Of a stretch of DNA of 64,000 bases, positions 22,085 through 31,179 are shown one piece after another. Both the position numbers and the translations under genes were made by a program. This stretch comes from Eutreptiella sp. 'Long Island Sound 2002' (Eukaryota > Euglenozoa > Euglenophyceae > Eutreptiales > Eutreptiaceae): positions 131,998,556 to 132,062,555 of the forward strand of contig OZ038382.1 in the NCBI GenBank assembly GCA_964036045.1. Direction: 5' to 3'. Position 1 is the stretch's first letter, and the number at the start of each line of letters is the position of its first letter. A model generated the notes under the pieces. It ran no database searches. It saw only the letters and a list, made by a program, of their open reading frames with translations, and was not told where the DNA came from.

Positions 22085-22165
22085 AATTTGGGGGTAGAGG
22101 GGTTGGAACCCAGGACCTCTTCCCTAGGGCACACATGGTTAACTACTAGGGTATGGTCGATCGCT
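22085..22165 (-). other. tRNA-like element, degenerate
   Basis: On the minus strand the 3' part (GAGGTCCTGGGTTCCAACCCC) resembles the variable/T-arm region of the element at 15,310; they share GGTCCTGGGTTCCA. It is preceded by an A-box-like CCTAGTAGTTAACCATG. The T stem pairs at only three positions and no convincing anticodon stem forms. It is a pseudo-tRNA or SINE-like piece at best. Confidence 0.35.
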
Positions 22166-22211
22166 CTAATGGGAAGGACCATCGCTGTATAAACAGCGTT
22201 TTAGTAAACGT

Positions 22212-22228
22212 CCTGACCAAAGGTCAGG
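22212..22228. repeat. Perfect 7-bp hairpin, AAA loop
   Basis: CCTGACC - AAA - GGTCAGG, exact inverted repeat in the AT-rich island. Confidence 0.9.
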
Positions 22229-22618
22229 GTGGAGCAATACTCCCAATGAAGGGCACAAACCTTCAGGAGCTGAACAAAATAGGAAATGGAACCGACAGGG
22301 TGTGAATCCTGCAGTTGAGCGGGAGTTCTAGCGATTTAGAGAGTCAAATTGCCAAAATTTGACATAAAGACGTTATAAATCGTCAAATCTTTTCCAAAAG
22401 TTACAGTCGCAGCCAAGCGCAACTGAGCCGTGACTCATCCGGAAAAAGTCGGAAGCATAACGGCACACCAAAACAAAGGTGTGAACCGTGTTTTTAGAAA
22501 GCTTTTAAGCAAGATTTTAAGCTAGTTTCTTCCAAATTTTATACCCCACAGAGTCAAAGAGAAAAGAAGTATAGAACAGCGCTGGTCAAACAAACAAGCA
22601 CCCAAGCAAATAGGCATT

Positions 22619-23043
22619 GGCAAAATCAGAAGTGGCCCAAAAGAGGGAGGAAATGCTACACCACCCATGCATTCTCGGGGATCCCCAACGCCAAGCGCGG
22701 GGAGCTAAAAATAAGAAGGGGACCCCAACAAAGGGGAACAAAATATGACGTGGCTGCCTCAACCAGCCTTCTCAGGGGCCCAAAGAACGCACGGAAATGC
22801 AACGTCACCCGTGCATTTTCGGGGATCCCCAATGCCAAACGCAAGGAACAAAAAATCGGAAGTGGTCCCCAACAAAGGGGAACAAAATCAGAAGCGGCGG
22901 CCCCACCCCTGCCTTCTTAGGGGCCCCAAAACCGCCGGAAATGCTGCGGCACCCTTGCATTCTCGGGGATCCCCAACGCCAAACGCAAGGAACAAAAAAA
23001 TTTGAAGTGGTCCCCAACAAAGGGGAACAAAATCAGAAGTGGC
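22619..23043. repeat. Satellite Sat2, left segment (~3 monomers)
   Basis: About three monomers of the same satellite that fills 29,775-45,830, in the same orientation (boxes CATTCTCGGGGATCCCCAA, CCCCAACAAAGGGGAAC and AAATCAGAAGTGGC). The segment ends exactly after AAATCAGAAGTGGC at 23,043. The array's next expected bases (TGCCTCACCC) appear at 29,775. Confidence 0.9.
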
Positions 23044-23095
23044 CTCCAGGGGTGTGCGCCCGCCAGCGCAAACGATGGCTCCCCGCCAGACAACT

Positions 23096-23200
23096 GCAAT
23101 TATGGGAATTATGGGGAATTCTGGGGAATTGGGGTGGAATTATGGGGGAATTATGGGTAATTATGGGGAATTATGGGGAATTATGGTGGAATTATGGCTT
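23096..23200. repeat. Minisatellite GGGGAATTATG (~11 bp)
   Basis: About nine degenerate units of GGGGAATTATG with 1-3 base changes. It lies at the left (3') side of the inserted block. Confidence 0.85.
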
Positions 23201-23470
23201 GCTTTTGATTCTTGATGGGTTGCTGTTCGTTCCCGATGGCTTGCTTTTGATTCTTGCTCTGTTGCTTTTAATTACCGTTGCTGGTTCCTGATGCCTGGTG
23301 GCTTGTTGTTGATTCCTGATGCGTTGCCCAGTTGCTGATGATCCCTGTTGGTCTGTTCTTGATTCCTGGTGGCTTGCTGTTGATTCCTTCTGGTTTGTTC
23401 TTGATTCGTGGTGGCTAGCTGTTGATTCCTGATGGGTTGCTTAGATTGTTGCCCAGTTGCTGTTGATTAC
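23201..23470. repeat. Degenerate ~21-bp repeats (TTGCTGTTGATTCCTGATGG)
   Basis: Variants of TTGCTGTTGATTCCTGATGG recur through the stretch with unequal spacing. Together with the preceding 11-bp array it may form the 3' tail of the inserted element. Confidence 0.7.
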
Positions 23471-23485
23471 TTCCGGTCGCTGCCT

Positions 23486-23851
23486 ATGGAGCGCCCACGG
23501 GGGACGGAGGCCTCCTCGGCCCAGTCGCACGAGTGGGGTCCGCCTCGCCGGCAACTCGCGGAGGGGTTAGACCAGAAGGTGGGGATTTGGGCTTTATCGG
23601 TGCGTAACCAGCTATGGCAGCCGCCTGTTCTGGAACAGTGGGCGGCTGCGTTGCGCACCCCCTCCATGCAGCGGGCCCACATGAAGTGCATTGGGCCCCA
23701 CACACATGGGACTGACTTCATACGCCACGTCATTGAGGAGTCCATCACACTTTGGTACGCCCACACCAAGGTGCGTGCCATGTTGCCGAAGGCTTGCTTG
23801 GGCCGGAAGAGCATGAGAGCGTGGGTGTTGCAGGAGCCGCTCTTTGAGTAG
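23486..23851 (+). CDS. Unrecognised plus-strand open frame inside the insertion
   Basis: An ATG at 23,486 opens 121 codons to a TAG at 23,849-23,851. The composition is protein-like: QKVGIWALSVRNQLWQPP, VLEQWAAALRTPSMQRAHMK, TDFIRHVIEESITLWYAHTK and GRKSMRAWVLQEPLFE. In the same frame the sequence stays protein-like past the TAG (KVDREGVQGPPRLKQWPGW) to a TGA at 23,909-23,911. This is opposite in strand to the LINE. No family is recognised. It may be a second gene of the inserted block or a host gene fragment carried along. Confidence 0.4.
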   Translation: MERPRGTEASSAQSHEWGPPRRQLAEGLDQKVGIWALSVRNQLWQPPVLEQWAAALRTPSMQRAHMKCIGPHTHGTDFIRHVIEESITLWYAHTKVRAMLPKACLGRKSMRAWVLQEPLFE

Positions 23852-24229
23852 AAAGTGGACAGGGAGGGAGTGCAAGGACCTCCTAGGCTGAAACAGTGGC
23901 CTGGGTGGTGACCTACAGTTTTGCCCTACTCCCCTCTTTCCGCCGGTATTCCACACACTTATACACAACGCCCGCTATACACACAGCCCTCCGGTTTACC
24001 TGTACCCGTGGGTAGACATCCCGGTCATTGCCTTCTGCTACCAACGCCTTCCGCACACCACACCACACCACACCTGGGGGCTGCTAGAGGTGGGGTGCCG
24101 CTTTTGGCTGTGCCCCACAAAGGAGGCACGTGGTGTCCAGCACCGTGTTACCGTGCGATGAGTGGTGCGCCAACACAGTCGTCGTTGGGATGTTGTCCAT
24201 ATGGTGCGCCGATATATGGCGTTGGTGGT

Positions 24230-24798
24230 CACTATCGAACTAGTTGAGGGGGAGGCCACTCCGGCGCGTATTTCGCCCCCCTACGGGCCTCATATCCAAC
24301 CTGTGCCAAAACGGAGGCTTGATCGTACAACCAGTCGCCCAGCGATGTGGGGAAAAGCTGGCAATGATTCCAGTAGGTCACCGAGGGGAGAAAGGAGAGG
24401 GGGAAACGGAGGAGCGGAGTGAGGTCCACCTCCGGTGGCTCCTCACCACATCCACGCAAACGTTGAGGTCCGTGATCCATGCGACGGCGTGATGACCACA
24501 TTTATGGCCAAGTCTAGGGAGAGGCGACGGTCCCCCGGGACTATGGCATAGAGGTGGTATATGCTATCCCAACAGTGGCCCCCCTCTTGGTAAGTACGGA
24601 GGGCCCCCACCGCCGATTCAGAATGTGGCACCAGCCAGTACATGCCCGGCTTCTCGGCCAACCGCCGGACGTAAGACAAGAGGATCACGGCCTTCGCTTC
24701 TTGAGACGTACCCACTCCGGAGGCAACGTGGGCGCGGTAGGCCCCATGACCATTTGCCATAGCCATGCCCGCCGGGGTCGTCCTAGCATCCACCGCGG
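24230..24798 (-). pseudogene. RNase H-like segment and 3' end of LINE pol
   Basis: The minus frame from about 24,798 to 24,443 shows an RNase H-like pattern. It has a VDA start where 'DGS' is usual, a glycine/alanine strand, SQEAKAVILLSYVRRL at the place of the 'aEl.A...AL' helix, then HSESAVGAL where 'DSxSAvxAL' is usual. The second catalytic Asp therefore looks replaced by His. A neighbouring frame continues (QLFPTSLGDWLYDQASVLAQ) to a TAG directly followed by TGA near 24,230. RNase H downstream of RT is known for several LINE clades. The assignment rests on pattern, not on an alignment. Confidence 0.5.
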
Positions 24799-25600
24799 CT
24801 ATAGTTCCGCAAAGGGTTGCCAGTGCCGGCAGGTCATGGAACCAGATACGTGCTCGGCGTTCGGGGCCAAGACTTGGGGGCGGGGAGGTTGGTAGCCAGG
24901 CTACGCGGTGCTGTAAGGGCCAGGTCCTTGTGGTGCTCGCGGAGGTGGGTCTTCAGAGCCGGGTGGAGCTCGGCCACGCGCCCAATGTGCTGAGCGAGTA
25001 GTATAGGCGCCCCTTGAATGGGTGCCCCGGGCACTTGTGCGCCACGCACCCTGCGGGATATTTGAACTTCGCTAACACGGCCGGAGCCAGGCAATCCATC
25101 ACCACGGCCCCAGCGTTGTGGTTACTGTAACCATGGGGGTAGACAACGGCTGCGCCCGCTACCCGTACGCCGCCGTAGGCTGCCCGGAGAACCGGACGAT
25201 GGTGCGTGTATTTACCGCTGTGCCCTAGAGATCGTCAAGGAGCACATGCTGGTGGTCATCTCAAGGCGGGGCGTGCATAGGTGCACTTACGGGCTCCTGC
25301 ACTACCAGCAGTGCCACCAGGAGGCGGTGCAGTCTGGTGTGGCTCGGCAGAGTGCATCCAAGGGCTCGCAGCACGCCCGGAGCTCCGGCGCCCAATGCTC
25401 GGCCTCCATGGTGTCCTTCATGGCTGCAATGACCTTGGTCGCAAACCGCCTGGGGTACACGGTCTCCTCCTTGGTAGTTTTTGCCACCCGTCCCTCGATG
25501 ACCGCCTCCGCGGGGTACGCTAGTATAGCGCTGTGCAGCCAGCCCTTAGGAGCGGCCTGCCACCGCGGCGTGGGTGCCCGCAAGAGGGGCATCAAGCTGA
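24799..25600 (-). pseudogene. Decayed linker between RT and RNase H of the LINE
   Basis: Coding-like pieces occur in all three minus frames. They include AKTTKEETVYPRRFATKVIA (in 25,302-25,769), AGAAVVYPHGYSNHNAGAVV (about 25,160-24,950) and LAQHIGRVAELHPALKTHLR (about 25,010-24,900). Frame changes are frequent. It is probably the pol region after the RT core. Confidence 0.45.
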
Positions 25601-26890
25601 CATCTTGGCGGGCGAGCCGGGCACTGAGCGCCTGGTGCGTTTGGATGTGTCGGCCTGGGAGGGGTGAAATTCCTCTTTCGCCCAAGCACCCTGCCGAACC
25701 CACTCTCGGACGACCGCGACTTGCCACCAGTGGGAGGACCGGGCCGGGCATTGGCCGCCAAGCTCCCACGGCCCCCAGAGAACGTCTATATGGGCATGGC
25801 GGTAGGTACCCGGCATGTGCTTCTACCTGCTGACGATTAGAGCATCATTCGCCATGTGCACCTAGGCCGCTGGGTAGTAGACGATGGCGAGGGGGAGCAG
25901 CTTCCTCGGGCGCTTCACCATGAGCACCATCATGGCCCCGTCCGGGGAGAGCCGCTAGTGGCGCAGCTTTTTCCAGACGGCAGCCCGCACCTCGGGCAGG
26001 TTACGGGGGGGGGGGGCGTGGATGTGCCACAGAGGTAGATTTTGGTCCCCATATACCAGAGGACCTGGGGAGGGGGGGGGGGGCGGGATCTCGGGAGCAC
26101 CGGCCAACACCTCCTCCCGTTCCTCCGCGCTATCCATCACCCACGCGTGGGTCGCATGCCGGGCTATGGCCTCCGGGGGTATGCGACCACAGTGGTTGGG
26201 GGTCGCAGGTAGACCCGTGCTGGATCTTTTTGTTAGGGACATCCACGTGTAGGATACCATGGTAGTATATCCGCTGATCTAGCACGAAACCCTGGATCGG
26301 ATGGGTATCGCCACACTCCAGGAGGACTATCGTGTCGTCTACCCAAATGACCCCTGGGAAGCGAAAGGGCTGCTCGGCGTACAAGCAATACGGTATGTCA
26401 ATGAATCGCAAAAACGGGAGAGCCGCCGTGGCCCCCGCATGGACTCCCTCAATTGTACCCTAGGGGGTACCCAAGAGCTGCCCGAGAGTATCCGACTGCC
26501 AGGGGCGCAGGGGCACGGCATACAAGAAGCCCTGCGTGTGGATGGCAAGGTGGCTAGCCTCTCCCACACCCAGATCGGGTCCCACGATGGGGTGGACATC
26601 CTAGGCGATAATGGCAAACAATTTGGAGAGGTTGGTGATCATGACGTCCACCACCCCACGTTGAAGCCTGGCGAGGTCCACCTTCATGTGCACCCTGCGG
26701 ACCACCTCTTGGAGGGTCACTCCTCGCATACCTCCAACGAGGCACCGGCCCCCAAGGGCCCATTCGTGGACTGTTGTCGCCAACGCATAAAAAGCCGTGG
26801 GCTCCAGCTTGGAGGTATGGGAGGAGATGGTGCTACCCTGAAAGGTTGGCCTCGTGAACCGGTTGGTGGGGGTGGTTGAGGGGCAGCGTG
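25592..26890 (-). pseudogene. LINE reverse transcriptase, decayed
   Basis: One minus frame runs from about 26,890 to 26,190 and a second from about 26,190 to 25,600. The first contains MKVDLARLQRGVVDVMITNL, a GTP-[TAG]-GTIEG stretch (TAG at 26,460-26,462) fitting the RT 'PQG' motif, and, 40 codons on, VIWVDDTIVLLE (VDD at 26,342-26,334), fitting the catalytic 'xxDD' motif. GILHVDVPNKK follows, where RTs have a 'GL.lN..Ks' motif. The spacing between PQG and DD is normal for LINE RTs. In-frame stops are TAG only: 26,601, 26,460, 25,955, 25,862 and 25,823. G tracts of 12 bp at 26,005 and 26,072 insert proline runs. Confidence 0.65.
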
Positions 26891-27577
26891 ACCAGACCGT
26901 GTTTGCCCACTGTGCAACACACCGGGGAGTTGCGCGCCACCGCGCCTAGAGCATACTGGTCCGCCTCCGTGAGGTGACGGTACCGGGAGATGTTGATGCA
27001 CACATCTGCCTCACGTGGGCGGAGGTTTCGGGCCCGGGGCCTTGCCTGACTCCACCTCCCATGGGTGGCAAGGCTGGACGTAGTATGTCCTGGCCAGTGC
27101 GGCGTGTTGCGGTAGGAGATGGGGATAATGCTGGAAACGGAGCTAGCGCACAGGGTCATCCATAATACGGTACCTATGGCCCGGGAGCCTCATCCGGCTA
27201 ACATACGGGGCTGACAAGGTTTCTCTGGGGTTGAGCAGTGCCTTGTCGTCCAAGGGAATCTCCGCAAAATCACGCGAAGGTCCTCGGCTGCGCCGCTCGA
27301 CATCGTTCGATTGCTCTGGGTGCGCCACAGGTTTGGGGCTTCTTGAGATCGCCGCAGGAACCTTGTGTGATCTCCCGGAGGCTCTGTTAGCAATGAGCCT
27401 CTCCGAGCGCCACTAGACTCCGCTTGAGGGCGTGCACCACCGCCACGGAGTTGCCCAGCATGCTCTTGGCCGCCACGGTGACCCAGCCCACAAAGGGGAG
27501 CAGATTGCGTGCCGGGAATGGCACTTACGTGGACCTCAGGGCGGGGGGGGGGGGGGGGGGCTCTCCAGCGGGTCCAA
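26891..27577 (-). pseudogene. LINE pol region between endonuclease and RT
   Basis: Coherent minus pieces in changing frames: VTVAAKSMLGNSVAVVHALK (about 27,480-27,420), AEIPLDDKALLNPRETLSAP (about 27,260-27,190) and ADVCINISRYRHLTEADQYA (about 27,010-26,950). An 18-bp G tract at 27,543-27,560 falls at the upstream edge. It links the endonuclease to the RT but has no diagnostic motif. Confidence 0.45.
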
Positions 27578-28862
27578 TCAGAGGCGGTAGTGCCGAAAAG
27601 TGAGAGTATGGACTTGCCCCGCGACCTTAGCCCAATCACAGTTGGCGCGCTGCAGGCACTTCAACCCTTGGGCCGGGGCAAGGTTGGGGTCGATGTCCCT
27701 CCTCCGGAGCACCGGGGCCCTAAAGTCGGCCGTATCCACTCGAGAGAGGGCCACCGGCCCCAGGTCGTATTCTCGCCTACGCGACACCGTATGGGGGCTG
27801 AGCTTGTCTAGCAAGGCCATTGGGTGAGGGATGGTGAAGAGGAGGGGGGCATGGTGGTCAGATAGGAGGGTGCTACCCCGATAGTGGTACGAAGCCACCG
27901 CCATTGTCGCACTGCAGGCAACAATTTCGATGCGGGAGCATGCGGCCCCCTGGAAGTAGGAGTATGTTTCAGTTGGGACCGGGTACAAGTGCACCAAGTC
28001 GCTGAGGTTGGAGGCCCTGACTTGAGGAACGTGCGATCGCCCATGTCGTCAAGGCGTGGCCCCCCTCTTTCAGCTAGACGAGCCGCGGAGTTGGTGCGTG
28101 CCAACACCAAAACCGACGTCAGGTCAACCATGCGGGTCCCCTCGCCCCAAATCGTTGCCCACCACATAACATAGGGCTCACGGCCAATATTGATCTGGGG
28201 GCATGGACTGCAACCACACGGTGCTTCCCCCACGGGCTGAGCACCTACATCAGGAGGGCATTGGCATCCTCCGTACCCCAGAGCCGGGTAGCCTGGGTGG
28301 TGGTCGTGGACTGGACATACACATGGAGGCCTGCCCCCGTTTTCCCGTTGCCGGGGAGCACTATGTGCCGCATGTAGTCCAAGAATGGGGGGTCCTCCGG
28401 GCCCGCCCTAGACTGGGCCTCGGCCAGGATGAGGACCATTGGGCGGTGTCCCGCAGTTTGTAGGGCCTGTGCCAGTAGCCGCTGTTGTAGGTACCTGCCG
28501 GGGACATTCAGCCGCAGATATCCCACGACATGTACGTCCTCCGGTGTGCCCTCAATTTTGAGAGGGGGAGAGGTAGTCATCCCCCGGCGCCCGAGTCTGC
28601 TCAGAGCCTTCGGGAGCAAGCTCTTCCCAGCGTTAGCATCCAGCTATGGGATCCGGGAAGACTGCTGGGCCGCACACAGGTGTATGAGGCCAAAGACCAA
28701 GATAAGGGGGGGGGGGGTCCCCGACGGTCGCTCGCTGGTGAAACTGGGGATTATCCAATCCCTCAAGGCCGGGGCATGTGCCCCCACGACCTTGAAACCC
28801 GCAGGGCGTGCCGTCTAGAGGGCCATCACATAGGTTTTCTAGCCAGCACTCCTGCCCTTCCA
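27578..28862 (-). pseudogene. LINE endonuclease (EEP family) domain, decayed
   Basis: Reading the minus strand, frame 1 (about 28,862-28,245) has VVGYLRLNVPGRYLQQRLLA followed by MVLILAEAQSRAG. This fits the EEP N-terminus, with Glu (near 28,421) as metal ligand. Frame 2 has VVAVHAP (end of frame 1) joined to QINIGREP, the 'v.vYaP.n...r' strand. Frame 3 (27,997-27,578) has HLYPVPTETYSYFQGAACSR followed by IEIVACSA, the 'hP....yTw....sRiD' region, and SDHHAPLLF near 27,862, the C-terminal SDH motif. The 'GGDFN' region is unrecognisable. Stops in frame 1 are all TAG: 28,839, 28,815, 28,644 and 28,245. A 12-bp G tract lies at 28,706. Confidence 0.7.
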
Positions 28863-29774
28863 CTCTGCATCCCTGAGCATGTGGGCTCCAGAGGCCGAGG
28901 AGACCAGGACGAGCGCGATGCCGGCTCTGTTGTAGGTGGGCTTGGCCACCATGGGCGTGGTGATCACCACGGGCGACCCCCGGGCCGGGGCGAGGGTCAC
29001 CCTATGGTCGCTCAAGTCAAGGCGGACCACATCAACCGGCTAACACCAGTCACCCCACTTGATGCAGACGTGCACCGGGGGGGTCGGTACGCAGGGAGAG
29101 GGGCGAGGGGTCGTAGCGAGGCGGCCCACTGCTCCTTGTCACCTTGTGGGTCCCCACACACCGGCCAATCACCCGCTCCCCCTCGGCGCCCTTCCCTCAT
29201 ACCATCTAGGCAAACTGGCCGTAGTACTGCTGGTGAAGCCCCATTGTGGAGGGGCCCCATGCAGCCGGCCGGATAGAGGGGAGGGGCGGGCCCAGGGAGG
29301 CAGGCTCCTCTGCGGGCTCCTAGTGGTGCAGCTCGTGCAGCGCAAGGGGTGCCCACACAGGGGAAGTGAACAGCGGGGAACATGGCGGGGCGCCGGCGTG
29401 AGCGTGGCGGCGCACAGGAAGAGAGGGAGGGAGGCGAGCGAAGGTCTCCCGGAGCCACCCCATCACCGGCTCCCTACTCACATGTCCCCTCTTCCCCCCC
29501 AACGGTCTACCCCGTCCTTATGCCCCCCGTCCCTCTATCCTTGGCACACACTTGGCCGCGCCGCTGCCCACAAAGCCCCACTATAGGGGGGCCACCACGC
29601 CGTCAAGCGCTGCTTGTGTTGGGGCGCGGGGGGGGGGGGGGGGCATGTGGGAATGGGAGGGAGGCACAAGGGCACGCGCGGGGCAGCAAGGGAAGTTTTG
29701 TGTCTAAGTGCTCATTGTGTGCTAGTGTGTTATTGAAAAATGAGGACAAGTGAATAGTTCCAGTGTGCCGGTAC
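28863..29774 (-). other. 5' part of the LINE insertion, unassigned
   Basis: The endonuclease frame continues upstream with VRLDLSDHRVTLAPARGSPV and YNRAGIALVLVSSASGAHML to about 29,030. Beyond that the DNA is GC-rich with frames open on both strands and no recognised motif. A G tract (about 14 bp near 29,630) precedes the junction with Sat2 at 29,774. Confidence 0.4.
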
Positions 29775-31179
29775 TGCCTCACCCTTGCCTTCTCGGGAGC
29801 CCAAACAAGGCCGGAAACGCGATGTCAACCCTGCATTCTCGGGGATCCCCAAAAAAGGGGAACAAAATGGGAAGTGGCTGGTTCACCCCTGCCTTCTTGG
29901 AGGCCCAAAAAGGGACGGAAATGCTACCTCACCATTGCATTCTCAATGATCCTCAACGCCAAGCGCGGATAGCTGGAAGTCAGAAGGGGTCCCCAACAAA
30001 GGTGAACAAAAACAGAACTCGCTGCCTCACCCCTGCCTTCTCGGGGGCCCAAATAAGGCCAGAAATGCTACGTCACCCGTGCATTCTCGGTGAACCCCCA
30101 CAACCGGCCCGGAAAGCAAGAAATCAGAAGTGGTCCCCAACAAAGGGGAACAAAATCAGAAATCGCTGCCTCACCCCTGCCTTCTCGGGGGCCCCAATAA
30201 GGCCGGAAATGTTATGTCACCCCTGCATTCTCGGTGTCCCCAACGCCAAGCGTGGAGAGCAAGAAATCAGAAGTGGTCCCCAACAAAGGGGAACGAAATC
30301 ACGAGTGGCTGTCTCACGCCTGCCTTCTCGGGGGCCTAAATAAGGCCGGAAATGCTACGTCGCCTTTGCATTCTCGGTGATCCGCAAGGCCAAGCCCGGA
30401 GAGCAAAAAATCAGAATGGGTCCCCTTCAAAAGGGGGCGAAATCAGAATTGGCTGCCCCACCCCTCCCTTCTGGGGGCCTAAAAAAAGCCGGAAATGCTA
30501 CGTCACCCTTGCATTCCTGGCGATCCCCAACACCAAGCGCGGGGAGCAAAAACTCAGAAGGGGTCCCCAACAAAGGGGAACAAAATCAGAAGTGGCTCCC
30601 TCATCCCTGCCTTTTCGGGGGCCAAAAAGGGGCCGGAAATGCTATGTCACCCCTGCATTCTAGGGGATCCTCAACAAAGGGGAGCAAGATCAAACTGGCT
30701 GCCACACGACTACCTTCTCGGGTGCCCAAATAAGGCCGGAAATGCTACGCCACCCCTGCATTGTCAAGGATCCCCAACAGCAAGCGCGGGGAGCACAAAA
30801 TTAGAAGTGGTCCCCAGCAAAGCAGAACAAAATCAGAATTGGTTGCCTCAGCCCTGCTTTCTCGGGGACCCAAATAAGACCAGAAATGCTATGTCACCGT
30901 TGCATTCTCCGAGATCACCAACGTCAAGAGAGGGGAGCTAAAAAATCAGAATTGGTCCCAAACAAAGGGGGAAAAAATCAGAATTGGTTGCCTAACCCCT
31001 GCCTTCTCGGGGACCCAAATAAGGCTGGAAATGCTTTGTCACCGTTGCATTCTCCGAGATCACCAACGTCAAGGGAGGGAAGCTAACAAAATTAGAAGTG
31101 GTCCCCAACAAGGGGAAAAAAAATCAGAAGTGACCACCTCACCCCTGCCTTCTCAGGGGCCGAAATAAGGCCGGAAATG

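Larger units (their letters stand above)
21440..22618. other. AT-rich, hairpin-rich island without recognised genes
   Basis: Base composition is visibly more AT-rich than the flanks, and small perfect hairpins are frequent: CTAGGGT/ACCCTAG at 21,697-21,714, CCTGACC/GGTCAGG at 22,212-22,228, and AGGCA/TGCCT in the direct repeat at 21,537. This texture resembles organelle or plasmid intergenic DNA more than the surrounding satellite. An inserted organelle-derived segment is possible, but I recognise no organelle gene. The minus frame 21,777-22,043 is unassigned. Confidence 0.45.
23044..29774 (-). mobile_element. 6.7-kb insertion in Sat2 carrying a decayed LINE
   Basis: A GC-rich, non-satellite block that interrupts Sat2 in exact phase. 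On the minus strand, in 5'-to-3' order, it holds an apurinic-like endonuclease (EEP) domain (about 28.6-27.8 kb), a reverse transcriptase (about 26.9-26.1 kb) and an RNase H-like segment (about 24.8-24.45 kb). That is the order of an RNase H-bearing LINE. Frames change several times and G tracts of 12-18 bp interrupt them, so the copy is dead or misassembled at homopolymers. No clear target-site duplication or poly(A) tail was found. The left end instead has short tandem repeats (23,096-23,470). Confidence 0.75.

Noticed and set aside
22085-22165. A CUA-anticodon suppressor tRNA that would explain TAG reading
   Set aside because: A CTA triplet is present within CCCTAGGG, but the anticodon and T stems do not pair in tRNA geometry, so this cannot be claimed.
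26130-26132. A further in-frame TAG in the RT region
   Set aside because: The coherent frame has already switched near 26,190, so this TAG is not in the supported frame and was not counted.
28621-28862. Walker A-type ATPase (NAGKSLL near 28,630) as a viral packaging ATPase
   Set aside because: The frame downstream matches an EEP endonuclease much better (LAEAQ, YaP-like and SDHH motifs), and no full Walker A (GxxxxGK[ST]) is present.
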